Under the pieces are notes generated by a model. The model was not told where the DNA came from and searched no databases. It saw only the letters and a program-made list of their open reading frames with translations. Source: Pseudohalocynthiibacter aestuariivivens (GTDB lineage: Bacteria; Pseudomonadota; Alphaproteobacteria; Rhodobacterales; Rhodobacteraceae). Taken from it: 64,000 nt of DNA. Below, piece by piece: positions 7,977 through 17,624 of the stretch. Positions within the stretch are counted from its first letter, which is position 1, and every line of letters begins with the position of its first letter. The translations under genes were made by a program, and so were the position numbers. Location of the stretch: contig NZ_JAGFNU010000006.1 of NCBI RefSeq assembly GCF_018457175.1, positions 1-64,000 of the forward strand, given 5' to 3'.

Positions 7977-9140
7977 ATGCCCATCATCACAAATATCGAA
8001 GACCTGAAACGCATCTATAAGCGTCGCACACCCAAGATGTTTTACGACTATGCAGAATCAGGCAGCTGGACCGAACAAACCTTTCGCGAAAACACCTCTG
8101 ATTTTGAAAAGATCAGGCTACGCCAGCGGATCGCCGTCGACATGTCCGGACGCACAACAGCTACCCAAATGATTGGGCAGGATGTTTCCATGCCCGTCGC
8201 GCTGGCCCCTGTTGGGTTGACTGGCATGCAATGCGCTGACGGCGAAATCAAGGCCGCCCGCGCGGCAGAGAAATTTGGCGTTCCTTTCACACTTTCCACA
8301 ATGTCGATCTGCTCGATCGAGGATGTGGCGGAAAACACAACCGCACCATTCTGGTTTCAGGTCTATACGCTGCGGGATGACGATTTCATGCGCAATCTGG
8401 TTGATCGCGCGAAGGCGGCGAAATGCAGTGCGCTCGTTATTACGGTCGACCTTCAAATATTGGGACAACGCCACAAAGACCTTAAGAACGGCCTTTCCGC
8501 GCCACCCAAGCTGACAGTTAAATCAATTGCCAACATGATGACCAAGGCGCATTGGGGGCTTGGGATGCTTGGCACCAAACGCCGTTTCTTTGGAAATGTT
8601 GTCGGGCACGCAAAGGGCGTTTCTGATCCGTCTTCGCTTGCATCCTGGACGGCCGAGGCGTTTGACCCAACGCTTGACTGGAAAAAGATCGCGAAGATCA
8701 AGAAAATGTGGGGCGGCAAGGTGATCCTTAAGGGTATTCTGGATGCCGACGACGCCCGTATGGCGCTTGAAGTTGGTGCAGATGCAATTATCGTTTCCAA
8801 CCACGGTGGACGGCAACTAGACGGTGCAATTTCTTCGATCCGCGCCCTGCCCTCGATACTTGAGGCGGTTGGTGACAAGATTGAAGTTCACTTAGACAGT
8901 GGAATTCGCTCTGGTCAGGACGTTTTAAAAGCCTGCGCATTGGGGGCGAAGGGTACATATATTGGCCGTGCCTTTGTCTATGGTCTTGGCGCAATGGGCG
9001 AAGCCGGTGTGACAAAGGCGCTTGAGGTGATCCACAAAGAGCTTGATACCTCGATGGCGCTCTGCGGTCATCGCGACCTGAAAGACGTCGGACGCGACGT
9101 ACTGCTGGTTCCAGAGGACTTTGAAGGCCGCTGGGTGTAG
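7977..9140 (+). CDS. lldD: FMN-dependent alpha-hydroxy-acid dehydrogenase, L-lactate dehydrogenase type
   Basis: A 387-residue TIM-barrel flavoprotein that oxidises L-lactate or a related 2-hydroxy acid and passes electrons to the quinone pool. It begins MPIITNIEDLKRIYKRRTPK, the normal start of the family in this order. The catalytic histidine lies in SNHGGRQLDG, and FMN-phosphate contacts are seen in HLDSGIRSGQDVLKA and GAKGTYIGRAF. The ATG at 7977 is preferred to a longer frame because of the family start and an AAAGG site. It diverges from the Acg/MarR operon and may share its control region. Exact substrate is uncertain. Confidence 0.85.
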   Translation: MPIITNIEDLKRIYKRRTPKMFYDYAESGSWTEQTFRENTSDFEKIRLRQRIAVDMSGRTTATQMIGQDVSMPVALAPVGLTGMQCADGEIKAARAAEKFGVPFTLSTMSICSIEDVAENTTAPFWFQVYTLRDDDFMRNLVDRAKAAKCSALVITVDLQILGQRHKDLKNGLSAPPKLTVKSIANMMTKAHWGLGMLGTKRRFFGNVVGHAKGVSDPSSLASWTAEAFDPTLDWKKIAKIKKMWGGKVILKGILDADDARMALEVGADAIIVSNHGGRQLDGAISSIRALPSILEAVGDKIEVHLDSGIRSGQDVLKACALGAKGTYIGRAFVYGLGAMGEAGVTKALEVIHKELDTSMALCGHRDLKDVGRDVLLVPEDFEGRWV

Positions 9141-9342
9141 CAACACATAGCCGGAAGGCCGTTCCCTGTATGACATACGCGCGTATTTTGCAGAACTTTG
9201 TTCCAAAATCCACGCCAAAGCTGACCTGATCGACCAAATTGGCGATTTGGCCTCTTTCCAAGGGCTTCCGAGTCGTCTATACGCGCGGCTTCACGCGGGC
9301 ATACACCCTTGGAGGATGACCGCATAACCTAGGAGAATAACC

Positions 9343-10005
9343 ATGGCTGGAGAGATCCCAGATCTTAACGCTACGGTACGCACGGGGACAGGCAAGGGGG
9401 CCGCTCGCAAATCTCGCCGCGAAGGCAACGTACCTGGCATCGTATACGGCGGCGGCACTGATCCGCTCCCGGTTGAAGTACCGTTTAACGTACTGTTCAC
9501 AAGGCTAAAACAGGGCCGGTTCCTGTCAACATTGTTCAACCTTAAAGTTGACGGTCACGACGACGTTCGCGTTATCTGCCGTAACGTTCAACGTGATGTT
9601 GTTAAAGACCTGCCGACACACCTTGATCTGCTGCGTCTGCACCGGAACACCAAAATCGCACTGTTCATTCATGTTGATTTCATTAACGAAGAGGAAGCTC
9701 CTGGCATTAAACGCGGTGGCGTTCTGACCGTTGTGCGCCCGGAAGTAGAGCTTTTGGTGACTGCTGGCGATATTCCTGAGAAGCTGACCGTCGATCTGAC
9801 TGGCCTTGATGTTGGCGATACAGTGACAATTTCCGACATCGATCTGCCAAAGGGTGCCAAGGTAACCATCGACCGTGATTTTGTGATTGCGAACATCTCT
9901 GCTCCATCCAGCCTGCGCTCTGCAGATGACGAGGATGAAGACGAAGGTGAAAGCACTGAAGTCGAAGCGGATGAGGAAAGCACCGAAGAGGCTGCTGAAG
10001 AATAA
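9343..10005 (+). CDS. rplY: 50S ribosomal protein L25 (general stress form, CTC type)
   Basis: A 220-residue long-form L25, which binds 5S rRNA in the large subunit. The N-terminal 5S-binding domain (about residues 1-95) shows [19 protein letters not shown]. The C-terminal domain (about 100-190) includes VRPEVELLV and [14 protein letters not shown]. The last 35 residues are almost wholly acidic ([17 protein letters not shown]), a tail often seen in alphaproteobacterial L25. A strong AGGAGA site precedes the ATG. It is followed by a terminator hairpin and then pth, the usual neighbour. Confidence 0.95.
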   Translation: MAGEIPDLNATVRTGTGKGAARKSRREGNVPGIVYGGGTDPLPVEVPFNVLFTRLKQGRFLSTLFNLKVDGHDDVRVICRNVQRDVVKDLPTHLDLLRLHRNTKIALFIHVDFINEEEAPGIKRGGVLTVVRPEVELLVTAGDIPEKLTVDLTGLDVGDTVTISDIDLPKGAKVTIDRDFVIANISAPSSLRSADDEDEDEGESTEVEADEESTEEAAEE

Positions 10006-10032
10006 AAGCACCGCTTTTGTTTCGAATATTCG

Positions 10033-10053
10033 CGCGGGGCCATTGGCCCCGCG
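10033..10053 (+). terminator. Terminator hairpin after rplY
   Basis: CGCGGGGCC and its complement GGCCCCGCG form a GC-rich stem of about nine pairs with a tiny loop, followed by TTTGCATTT. The T run is short, so termination may be partial. Confidence 0.6.
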
Positions 10054-10217
10054 TTTGCATTTAATGGTTTCCTCAGCTTTTCGCGGGTAAATAAAATCCA
10101 AACACTTTTCGATGCTCGTCACCTTGCCTGGCACTTGCAACAAGTTGAGCATTTGATTCTTCTTCAGGCTTACCCTGCCTCTGGCTTCCCCATGGCAAAG
10201 CCGCTAAAACGAGCCCC

Positions 10218-10892
10218 ATGAAACTCTTTGTTGGCCTTGGAAATCCGGGCGCGAAATACGCGCGAAACCGACACAATATCGGTTATATAGCTGTTGAACG
10301 TATCGCCGAAGAACACGGGTTCAGCCCCTGGCGCAAAAAATTTCAGGGCCAAGTTTCAGAAGGGCGGCTTGGAAACGTAAAAATCGTTCTGCTGAAACCA
10401 GAAACCTTCATGAACCTTTCAGGTCAATCCGTTGGCGAGGCGATCCGGTTTTACAAAATCGCGCCGGAAGATGTTATTGTTTTTCATGACGAACTTGACC
10501 TTGCACCCGGCAAGCTGCGTGTAAAGCAGGGTGGTGGACACGCCGGGCATAACGGCCTGCGCTCATTGCATCAGCACATTGGTGACGCGTATGAACGTGT
10601 GCGCCTTGGCATTGGGCATCCCGGCCACAAAGACAGGGTTGCTGGCTACGTCCTGCATGATTTTGCCAAAGCAGATGCAGCGTGGCTGGACGATCTTATC
10701 AGCGGTTTGGCAGAGGCTGCTCCGATGCTCGCCGCTGGCGACAGCAGCAAGTTTCTGAACGCAGTGGCGCTCAGGCTTTCCCCGCAACGAAAGAACAACA
10801 AGCCGGAATCAAAACGATCTGAAGCGCCAGAAAAACCAGAAGTTCAGAAGCAAAAATCTCCGTTTCAACGCTTGTTGGATAAGTTTTCTTGA
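10218..10892 (+). CDS. pth: Peptidyl-tRNA hydrolase
   Basis: A 224-residue cytoplasmic enzyme that frees tRNA from prematurely released peptidyl-tRNA. The catalytic histidine is residue 19 (RNRHNIGY), with Asn10 in VGLGNPG. The stretches KPETFMNLSGQ, HDELDLAPGKLRVKQGGG and GHNGLRS complete the active site. The last 35 residues form a lysine-rich tail (RKNNKPESKRSEAPEKPEVQ) beyond the usual fold. Its stop overlaps the TTG start of the DUF2332 gene, so the two are translated together. Confidence 0.96.
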   Translation: MKLFVGLGNPGAKYARNRHNIGYIAVERIAEEHGFSPWRKKFQGQVSEGRLGNVKIVLLKPETFMNLSGQSVGEAIRFYKIAPEDVIVFHDELDLAPGKLRVKQGGGHAGHNGLRSLHQHIGDAYERVRLGIGHPGHKDRVAGYVLHDFAKADAAWLDDLISGLAEAAPMLAAGDSSKFLNAVALRLSPQRKNNKPESKRSEAPEKPEVQKQKSPFQRLLDKFS

Positions 10893-11944
10893 GCTTTCAT
10901 GAAACAGCACATTTTCAAGCGGACGCCTGCGATGCGCTTGGATCTCCATTTACCGCGACGCTGTGTCGTATCTTCGCGGATTTACCAACGAACGCCGGCG
11001 CGGTTGCCCAAAAATTATCGAGCTGGCCCGGTGATCCTTCTGCGCGAGGTGGCGCTGTCGCACTGCGGCTTGCCGGTGCGCTACACGCACTGGTGCTGCT
11101 TGAGCGTCACCCCGCCCTAGTGGCCCAATATCCCCCGCATCATGACCTAACAAACATTGTGTCGCTTCGCGCCGCTGTTCATTCAGCTCTCATTGATGAA
11201 GAAGCTTTCATTCTTCAGTGGCTTAAGTCCCCGCCCCAAACCAACGAAGTACGCCGATCCAGCGCTTTGATCCCAGCGTTCCATACATTGGCCAGCAAAC
11301 TTGACATGCCCTTTGTGCTGTCCGAACTTGGGGCAAGTGCCGGTCTTAATATGATCTGGGATCAGTTCGCGCTTTCAATTGGAGATCATACATGGGGTGA
11401 TCCGCAAAGCCCGGTTCAGCTTAACCCTGACTGGAGCGGCTCGCTGCCCCCGAAGACTGAAATCAGAATCCAAAACAGAGCGGCCTGTGATCAGGCTCCG
11501 CTCTCTCCAGATAACCCAGATGATCGACTTCGACTGTTGGCCTACACTTGGCCAGACCAATCTGAGCGTATGCAAAGAACCAAAGCCGCGCTAGCCATGG
11601 CCGCAACTGGTGGCTTTAATGTAGAGCGTGCGGATGCAGCAGACTGGCTCGAAACAAGGTTAAAGACCTCGTGCTCAGGCTCCCTACATATCGTCTACCA
11701 TTCGATCTTTTGGCAATACTTGCCAAAGGAGACAGCGAACCGGGCATCCAGTCTTTTGAAGACAGCAGGAAATCGCGCAACACGCGCAGCCCCACTTGCT
11801 TGGCTGCGGTTGGAGCCCGATGTGCATAACGATGGCGCTGCGATCACCCTGACACTATGGCCGAGCGGCCAGACTGTAACGTTAGGGCGTGCCGATTTTC
11901 ACGGTCGCTGGGTTAGATGGGCCGGTCTGACGTCGCCGAAATAG
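10889..11944 (+). CDS. DUF2332 family protein
   Basis: A 351-residue protein of the DUF2332 family, whose function is not established. Visible family features are the opening HFQADACDALGSPF, the HHDLTN segment, the glycine-rich VLSELGASAGLN, which looks like a nucleotide- or SAM-binding loop, and YHSIFWQYLP. The TTG start at 10889 overlaps the pth stop (TTGA). No ATG lies near the expected N-terminus, so this start is chosen by coupling and family length. SAM-dependent methyltransferase activity is a possibility but is not shown. Confidence 0.75.
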   Translation: MSFHETAHFQADACDALGSPFTATLCRIFADLPTNAGAVAQKLSSWPGDPSARGGAVALRLAGALHALVLLERHPALVAQYPPHHDLTNIVSLRAAVHSALIDEEAFILQWLKSPPQTNEVRRSSALIPAFHTLASKLDMPFVLSELGASAGLNMIWDQFALSIGDHTWGDPQSPVQLNPDWSGSLPPKTEIRIQNRAACDQAPLSPDNPDDRLRLLAYTWPDQSERMQRTKAALAMAATGGFNVERADAADWLETRLKTSCSGSLHIVYHSIFWQYLPKETANRASSLLKTAGNRATRAAPLAWLRLEPDVHNDGAAITLTLWPSGQTVTLGRADFHGRWVRWAGLTSPK

Positions 11945-11999
11945 CGTTAAGGCAGGCATTTCCAACTCGTGCAATTCGTTTCTTCAAAAGGAGGAGACC

Positions 12000-13163
12000 A
12001 TGTCCCGAAAATTCAAAATCGCGCTAAAAGCATTGCTGGTTTTGCTGGTCGTTCTTGCCGCGGCAGCGCTTTGGAAGCGTGACGAAATTGCCCGCCTTAT
12101 TGCCGTCAACGCCTTATTTTCTGAAGAAAAAATAGTATCAAACTTCAGCAATATGGATGCCGCGTTCTTAACCGTTGATGTGCCGCGCGGCGATGGCCCG
12201 GCAAGCCTTCTGCCTAAAGGGACGCCTGCAAGCTTACCACCCGGGATAGAAGATTGGGTCAAAGAACGGCAGGTGACGTCGCTTGTTGTTCTAAAAGATG
12301 GAAAAATCGTTTTCGAAGACTACTATCTTGGCACATCTTCTGACGATCTACGTATCTCATGGTCTATTGCCAAAAGTTTTCTTTCAGCGCTGATAGGCTT
12401 GTTGGTTGAGGATGGGTCAATCCGTTCCCTTGATGCCCAAGTAACCGACTATGCCCCTTTGCTGATGGGGTCCGCTTACGAAGGTGTAACCATCCGAAAT
12501 GTCCTGCAAACGTCAAGTGGAGTGAAGTTTGACGAAGATTATCTGGACTACAACTCCGATATTAATCGCATGGGTCGGGTCATTGCATTGGGGCAGGCGC
12601 TTGATAGTTTTACCGCGAAACTTGTTGAACGAATTTCCGAACCCGGTGCCGCGTGGAAGTATGTTTCGATCGACACCCATGTAATCGGTATGGTGATCCG
12701 TGGTGCAACAGGGCGTTCCATTCCTGACTTGCTATCGGAACGCATTATTATCCCCATGGGGGTTGAGAGGACGCCCTTCTACGTCACCGATGGGGAGGGT
12801 GTTGCCTTTGTACTTGGCGGATTAAACATGACCACACGCGACTATGCGCGACTTGGGTTAATGTACGCCCAGAAGGGTAAAATCGACGGGCAGCAAGTTG
12901 TGCCCAGCGCTTGGGTCGAAGAGTCAACTGCGGCTACTGCGCCGACTACGGAGGATGAATATGGTTATGGATATCAATGGTGGATACCCAAGGACGCCAC
13001 TCCCGGTGAATTTATGGCACGCGGCATTTACGGCCAGTACCTTTACATCAATCAGCGGCGCGGCATTGTAATCGCCACAAGCGCTGCTGACCGAAGTTTC
13101 CGGGATACAGGCGTAGACGACCAGAACGTTGCATTGTTTCGTTTAATCGCGGAAAGCCTTTAG
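12000..13163 (+). CDS. Serine hydrolase, class C beta-lactamase family, membrane anchored
   Basis: A 387-residue protein with an N-terminal hydrophobic segment (residues 7-24) that anchors or exports it, followed by a penicillin-binding/class C fold. The catalytic SxxK is S122-I-A-K125 in SWSIAKSF. The second element is probably KYVSID, and the third the RGIYGQYLYI stretch near the C-terminus. Such proteins act as esterases, peptidases or transpeptidase-like hydrolases in the periplasm. A strong AAAGGAGGAG site precedes the ATG. Substrate cannot be predicted, and there is no sign that it is a true beta-lactamase. Confidence 0.85.
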   Translation: MSRKFKIALKALLVLLVVLAAAALWKRDEIARLIAVNALFSEEKIVSNFSNMDAAFLTVDVPRGDGPASLLPKGTPASLPPGIEDWVKERQVTSLVVLKDGKIVFEDYYLGTSSDDLRISWSIAKSFLSALIGLLVEDGSIRSLDAQVTDYAPLLMGSAYEGVTIRNVLQTSSGVKFDEDYLDYNSDINRMGRVIALGQALDSFTAKLVERISEPGAAWKYVSIDTHVIGMVIRGATGRSIPDLLSERIIIPMGVERTPFYVTDGEGVAFVLGGLNMTTRDYARLGLMYAQKGKIDGQQVVPSAWVEESTAATAPTTEDEYGYGYQWWIPKDATPGEFMARGIYGQYLYINQRRGIVIATSAADRSFRDTGVDDQNVALFRLIAESL

Positions 13164-13219
13164 CAAAAGCTTGCGCGTTTCTAACCCTGACTTATGCTTA
13201 CACTAGGAAGAGTGGTGTG

Positions 13220-13594
13220 ATGGAGAAAGATCCTTCGATAAATGTATTGGGCGGCAAGCTAGAGCCGTGTTCCTTTGCACCTGCCACAGGATATTTCCGG
13301 GATGGTCACTGCAACACTTGTGCGCAGGATCAGGGTAGCCACACGGTCTGTACAATTGTCACAGCAGAGTTTTTAGCGTTTTCAAAATATCTTGGAAACG
13401 ACCTGTCCACGCCGCGTCCTGAATTCGGCTTTGCAGGGCTGGAACCCGGGGACCAATGGTGTTTATGTGCCAGCCGGTTTTTGCAGGCGCATGACGAAGG
13501 GTGTGCCCCAAATGTGGTTCTCAAGGCGACCCATCGGCGCGCACTTGCAATCGTTCCGCTTGATATTCTGGAGTTTTACGCTGCGTCAAAATGA
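13220..13594 (+). CDS. DUF2237 family protein
   Basis: A 124-residue protein matching DUF2237, a small family of unknown function. It begins with NVLGGKLEPCSFAPATGYFRDG (split here as NVLGGKLEPCS and GYFRDG), carries cysteines in HCNTCAQDQGSHTVCT, and ends with the highly conserved GDQWCLCASRF and a PLDILEFY tail. The many cysteines suggest metal or redox chemistry, though nothing proves this. An ATG at 13220 and a GTG one codon earlier are both possible; AGGAAG precedes them. Confidence 0.85.
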   Translation: MEKDPSINVLGGKLEPCSFAPATGYFRDGHCNTCAQDQGSHTVCTIVTAEFLAFSKYLGNDLSTPRPEFGFAGLEPGDQWCLCASRFLQAHDEGCAPNVVLKATHRRALAIVPLDILEFYAASK

Positions 13595-13793
13595 ATTTCC
13601 TCATTCCTCAAATCGCGCATTTACAGATTTAACGCGTTACCCCTCGATCATTTAAACTAATCAGATCAAGAATTTAAACCAACACAAGCGTGTTTGTTGA
13701 GTAATCCTTGCCGACAGTTGAAAAATAGATGCTGCGAACCCAGCGCTTTCTGGTAACATTTTCGTGATAATTGAGCTGAGTTAGGGAAAATCT

Positions 13794-14726
13794 ATGAAAG
13801 TATCCATTGTTCAACAGCCTCCGGTATACCTCAAGTTAGAAAAATCATTGGAAAGAGCGGTTGAACTTGTCGCGCAATCTGCAAAGCAGGGATGCGAGAT
13901 GGTCGTGTTCCCGGAAACATGGCTTCCCGGATATCCAACGTTTGTCTGGAGACTTTCGCCAGGTGCCGGGATGGGCAAAACAGATGAACTGTTTGCGTTG
14001 TCTCTGGCAAATTCGGTTGACCTGAGTAAAAACGGCCTGGCGCTCTTGCAAGAAGCTGCAAAAGAACACGGCGTTGTTATTGTCATCGGCTATCAGGAGG
14101 TTGATGGCTCACTCAGTGGCAGCACCCTGTTCAACAGCTGCGCGATTATAGACGCTGACGGCAAACTGGTGAACAACCACAGGAAACTAATGCCAACAAA
14201 TCCGGAGCGGATGGTTTGGGGTTTTGGTGACGGATCTGGCCTGAATGTTGTAGAGACCGCCGTTGGCCGGGTTGGCGCATTGATCTGCTGGGAAAACTTC
14301 ATGCCCTTGGCGCGCTTCGCGCTCTACGCTCAGAACATTGATATCTATGTTGCCCCAACGTGGGACAGCGGCGAAACTTGGCTATCCACCATGCAGCATA
14401 TCGCACGCGAAGGTGGCTGTTGGGTGATCGGTTGCGCAACCGCGCTTGAAGCAAAAGACATCCCAAAGGACATTCCGTACCGAGAAGAGCTTTTCCCGAA
14501 TAATGATGAATGGGTGAACCCAGGCGATGCCGTAGTTTACAAACCCTTTGGCGGTATCGCCGCCGGACCAATGCATCAGGAAAAAGGGCTGCTTATTGCC
14601 GAAATCGACGTTAGCGCAGCACGCGCTTCCCGAAGGAAATTTGATGTCAGTGGCCACTACGCGCGCCCGGACGTCTTTACCCTGAACGTAAACCGTCAAA
14701 AACAAACGCCTGTGACGTTCAGTTAG
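13794..14726 (+). CDS. Nitrilase / carbon-nitrogen hydrolase family protein
   Basis: A 310-residue cytoplasmic enzyme of the nitrilase superfamily, with the complete catalytic set: Glu41 in VVFPETWLPGY, Lys131 in NNHRKLMPT, and Cys165 in GALICWENF. The context ETW and CWEN are as in true nitrilases, which turn nitriles into carboxylic acids and ammonia. Some close relatives act as cyanide dihydratases or amidases. It is a single gene; AGGGAAA precedes the ATG. It converges on trpB with only 66 bases between the stops, where no clear terminator is visible. Confidence 0.88.
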   Translation: MKVSIVQQPPVYLKLEKSLERAVELVAQSAKQGCEMVVFPETWLPGYPTFVWRLSPGAGMGKTDELFALSLANSVDLSKNGLALLQEAAKEHGVVIVIGYQEVDGSLSGSTLFNSCAIIDADGKLVNNHRKLMPTNPERMVWGFGDGSGLNVVETAVGRVGALICWENFMPLARFALYAQNIDIYVAPTWDSGETWLSTMQHIAREGGCWVIGCATALEAKDIPKDIPYREELFPNNDEWVNPGDAVVYKPFGGIAAGPMHQEKGLLIAEIDVSAARASRRKFDVSGHYARPDVFTLNVNRQKQTPVTFS

Positions 14727-14792
14727 AACCTGTAACTGTATCGTCGTGCAGTAAGCGCCCAGCCCATGATTCGAAAGGCAGGGTTCTAAAAC

Positions 14793-16022
14793 TCAGTCAC
14801 CATCGTTCATCTCAATCCCAAGCGCTTTGGCGACAGTGAAGATGTCTTTGTCACCCCGGCCACACATGTTCATGATGATGATATGATCCTTGGGCAGTTC
14901 AGGCGCAATTTTCATCACATGTGCCAGCGCATGGCTCGGCTCGAGCGCCGGAATGATGCCTTCCTGCTCGCAACAGAACTGGAACGCTTCCAGCGCTTCT
15001 TTGTCGGTGATTGAAACGTATTGGGCGCGGCCTATGTCATGCAGCCATGAATGTTCTGGGCCAATGCCGGGGTAATCAAGACCGGCCGAAATTGAGAACC
15101 CTTCGAGGATTTGACCATCATCATCCTGTAACAGATAAGTTCGATTGCCATGCAGCACGCCCGGGCGGCCACCTGTAAGCGACGCGCAATGTTCCATCTT
15201 GGCGTTCACGCCTTTGCCACCGGCCTCTACCCCGATGATGTTCACATCTGTGTCGTCGAGGAAGGGATAGAACAATCCCATTGCGTTAGACCCGCCACCA
15301 ATCGCTGCGATAAGCGTGTCGGGCAGTCGACCCTCTTGCTCCTGCAACTGCTCCTTCGCTTCCTTGCCGATGATAGACTGGAAATCGCGGACCATCGCCG
15401 GGTATGGGTGCGGCCCTGCAACAGTACCGATGCAATAGAAGGTATCGCGCACGTTGGTAACCCAGTCCCGCAGCGCGTCATTCATCGCGTCCTTGAGCGT
15501 ACCACGACCAGAGGTAACAGAGATAACCTCTGCGCCAAGCAGCTTCATGCGGAACACATTAGGCGCCTGACGTTCGACATCGTGCGCACCCATATAGACA
15601 ATGCATTTAAGGCCGAAGCGGGCGCAGACGGTCGCTGTCGCAACCCCATGCTGCCCAGCGCCAGTTTCAGCGATAATACGTGTCTTTCCCATTCGTCGAG
15701 CCAGTAGAATCTGACCCAGAACGTTGTTGATCTTATGCGCACCGGTATGGTTCAGTTCGTCCCGCTTGAGATAAATTTTTGCGCCACCCAGCGCCCCTGT
15801 CAGACGTGGTGCAAAATAGAGCGGGCTTGGGCGACCAACATAGTGCTTCCAGAGATCATCCATCTCGGCCCAGAAACTATCATCCGTTTTTGCCTTTTCA
15901 TATTCGGCCTCAAGATCAAGGATCAGCGGCATCAGCGTTTCAGAAACGAAGCGCCCGCCAAATTTGCCAAAGCGGCCATTTTCGTCGGGACCGCTCATGA
16001 AACTGTTGAAAAGGTCATTCAT
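14793..16022 (-). CDS. trpB: Tryptophan synthase beta chain
   Basis: A 409-residue PLP enzyme that condenses indole with serine to give tryptophan. The PLP lysine lies in [11 protein letters not shown], the catalytic glutamate in [11 protein letters not shown], and the phosphate loop in GGGSNAMG. The beginning [17 protein letters not shown] is typical. Its ATG overlaps the trpF stop (ATGA), so translation is coupled. It lies at the end of the ihfB-lapA-trpF-trpB group, apart from trpA. Confidence 0.97.
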   Translation of the reverse strand: MNDLFNSFMSGPDENGRFGKFGGRFVSETLMPLILDLEAEYEKAKTDDSFWAEMDDLWKHYVGRPSPLYFAPRLTGALGGAKIYLKRDELNHTGAHKINNVLGQILLARRMGKTRIIAETGAGQHGVATATVCARFGLKCIVYMGAHDVERQAPNVFRMKLLGAEVISVTSGRGTLKDAMNDALRDWVTNVRDTFYCIGTVAGPHPYPAMVRDFQSIIGKEAKEQLQEQEGRLPDTLIAAIGGGSNAMGLFYPFLDDTDVNIIGVEAGGKGVNAKMEHCASLTGGRPGVLHGNRTYLLQDDDGQILEGFSISAGLDYPGIGPEHSWLHDIGRAQYVSITDKEALEAFQFCCEQEGIIPALEPSHALAHVMKIAPELPKDHIIIMNMCGRGDKDIFTVAKALGIEMNDGD

Positions 16023-16672
16023 GTCTTCTCTCCTCTCGCGGCCTTAATAAAATCCGCGATCAATCTCTCGTCCTTTACCCCCGGCGCCGTTTCCACGCCC
16101 GAAGCTACATCTACCTGTTTCGCGCCCGTCATGCTGATTGCCTCGGCAACATTCAATGGGGTCAAACCCCCGGCAAGCATCCATGGCACAGACCAGCGCT
16201 GCCCGGCGATCAGCCGCCAGTCAAACGAAAGTCCGTTGCCACCCGGAAGTTCCGCCTCTTTGGGAGGTTTCGCGTCTATCAGCAATTGATCGGCGATTTT
16301 ACTAAATTCAGAAATAGCCGCAAGATCACCCTCATCTGCGACCCCAATAACCTTCATGACAGGCAAACCATAACGGGCACGAATCTCGGCAACACGTTCT
16401 ACACTTTCAGAACCGTGCAACTGCAACATATCAAGTGGAACACGTCCAACGATGTCATCCAGAAACGCGTTGTCAGCATTTACGGTCAGGGCCACTTTGG
16501 CAATGCCAAGCGGCACATCAACGGCCAGCGACCGGGCATCATCCACGCTAATGTAGCGGGGAGATTTAGAAAAAAAGTTAAATCCGACATAGGCCGCGCC
16601 AGCCTTAGCTGCGGCAGCGACATGGGCCGCATCGCGCAGCCCGCAAATTTTGACTTTGATCTCAGATACCAT
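16019..16672 (-). CDS. trpF: Phosphoribosylanthranilate isomerase
   Basis: A 217-residue TIM-barrel enzyme catalysing the third step of tryptophan synthesis, an Amadori rearrangement. The general base cysteine lies in [12 protein letters not shown], the general acid aspartate in LIDAKPPKE, and phosphate contacts in [14 protein letters not shown] and [15 protein letters not shown]. It is coupled to trpB by an ATGA overlap and follows lapA at a short distance. The ribosome binding site is weak, in keeping with expression from an upstream message. Confidence 0.95.
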   Translation of the reverse strand: MVSEIKVKICGLRDAAHVAAAAKAGAAYVGFNFFSKSPRYISVDDARSLAVDVPLGIAKVALTVNADNAFLDDIVGRVPLDMLQLHGSESVERVAEIRARYGLPVMKVIGVADEGDLAAISEFSKIADQLLIDAKPPKEAELPGGNGLSFDWRLIAGQRWSVPWMLAGGLTPLNVAEAISMTGAKQVDVASGVETAPGVKDERLIADFIKAARGEKT

Positions 16673-16703
16673 AGGGGCGGTCTAGCGCGTTGTGGCAGCC
16701 GCC

Positions 16704-17054
16704 TCAAGTACCGTCCTCTAGCAAGGCCAGAACATCGTCTTTGCCGCTATTCTTTTCAGAACGCAGACGCGATACTTCCTGAGCCAGCTTTGACGCCTCG
16801 CGCTTGGCCCGTGCGGCTTCTGCGCGCTGCTTATGCTCACGTATCCATTCCCAGACGAAGCCAATCAATAGGCCCGCAACGATGCCACCGAAAATTACCA
16901 GAAACAGCGGAAGCTCAATCACTTTGCTGTAGCCAATTAACGAGGCGAGTTCATCAGGCAACAAGCGTAGAGTCACCGCATCGCGATTTGCGAGCGCGAC
17001 AGTGATCAGGCAAATTCCAAGGATTGCCAAAAAAGCGTAGCGAAAATAGCGCAT
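16704..17054 (-). CDS. lapA: LapA family (DUF1049) inner membrane protein
   Basis: A 116-residue protein with two membrane segments (about residues 4-21 and 50-67) and a charged cytoplasmic coiled tail (WIREHKQRAEAARAKREAS onward). This is the layout of LapA, which in enterobacteria works with LapB to regulate lipopolysaccharide synthesis. Only the membrane part and helix are clear; no lapB partner lies in the window. It sits between ihfB (6 bases upstream) and trpF, an arrangement common in Rhodobacterales. Confidence 0.8.
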   Translation of the reverse strand: MRYFRYAFLAILGICLITVALANRDAVTLRLLPDELASLIGYSKVIELPLFLVIFGGIVAGLLIGFVWEWIREHKQRAEAARAKREASKLAQEVSRLRSEKNSGKDDVLALLEDGT

Positions 17055-17060
17055 AGGTTC

Positions 17061-17342
17061 TTATTTTCCGTTCAGACGGTCGCGAAGCAACTTTCCTGTC
17101 TTAAAGAACGGGACGTATTTTTCTTCAACCGAAACCGATTCACCAGTGCGCGGATTGCGACCAATACGTGCATCACGTTTTTTGACAGAGAAGGCGCCGA
17201 AGCCGCGCAATTCGACCCGGTCGCCGTTGGCCATGGCCTCGATAATCTCTTCGAAAATGGTGTTTACGATGCGCTCTACGTCACGTTGGTAGAGATGTGG
17301 ATTTTCATCAGCAATTTTTTGGACCAGCTCCGAACGGATCAT
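17061..17342 (-). CDS. ihfB: Integration host factor subunit beta
   Basis: A 93-residue DNA-bending protein of the HU/IHF family that pairs with IhfA. It begins [17 protein letters not shown] and has the DNA-binding arm [16 protein letters not shown], in which the proline inserts into the minor groove. The C-terminus reads [14 protein letters not shown], all normal for IhfB. The ATG at 17342 is chosen because the fold starts there; the upstream part of the frame is not conserved. It lies downstream of rpsA, the usual order, separated by a terminator. Confidence 0.95.
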   Translation of the reverse strand: MIRSELVQKIADENPHLYQRDVERIVNTIFEEIIEAMANGDRVELRGFGAFSVKKRDARIGRNPRTGESVSVEEKYVPFFKTGKLLRDRLNGK

Positions 17343-17565
17343 CCCTTGTATCCCCCATGTATAGGACTTGCGCAATTTTGGCAGCGCGATTTCTTTCTGA
17401 GACTATATGAAATTTCCTTAAAGTGAGAAACTATTTGAGAAACTTCCACAGAAAAAACCCCGGATTCCCGGTATTTAAGGGTTAAAAAGCCACTCTGGCA
17501 CACGCCGAGGCGACGCCAGTCGCGCTGAGACGCAGAAAAATCTGCTCCGCGTCTGATTGATTCGC

Positions 17566-17601
17566 ACAAAAAAACGGCCCCGACACAATGCGGGGCCGTT
17601 T
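17566..17601 (-). terminator. Rho-independent terminator of rpsA
   Basis: On the minus strand AAACGGCCCCG and CGGGGCCGTTT form an 11-pair stem with an eight-base loop, followed directly by a run of T residues. It lies 23 bases beyond the rpsA stop. Confidence 0.9.
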
Positions 17602-17624
17602 CTAATTCCAGGTTCAGAATAGTG

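Noticed and set aside
9526-10152. Long minus-strand frame of 208 codons over rplY
   Set aside because: It is the antisense shadow of rplY; the plus strand carries an unmistakable L25.
12000-13163. True beta-lactamase
   Set aside because: Only the general class C serine-hydrolase motifs are present and the third motif differs from KTG, so resistance is not supported.
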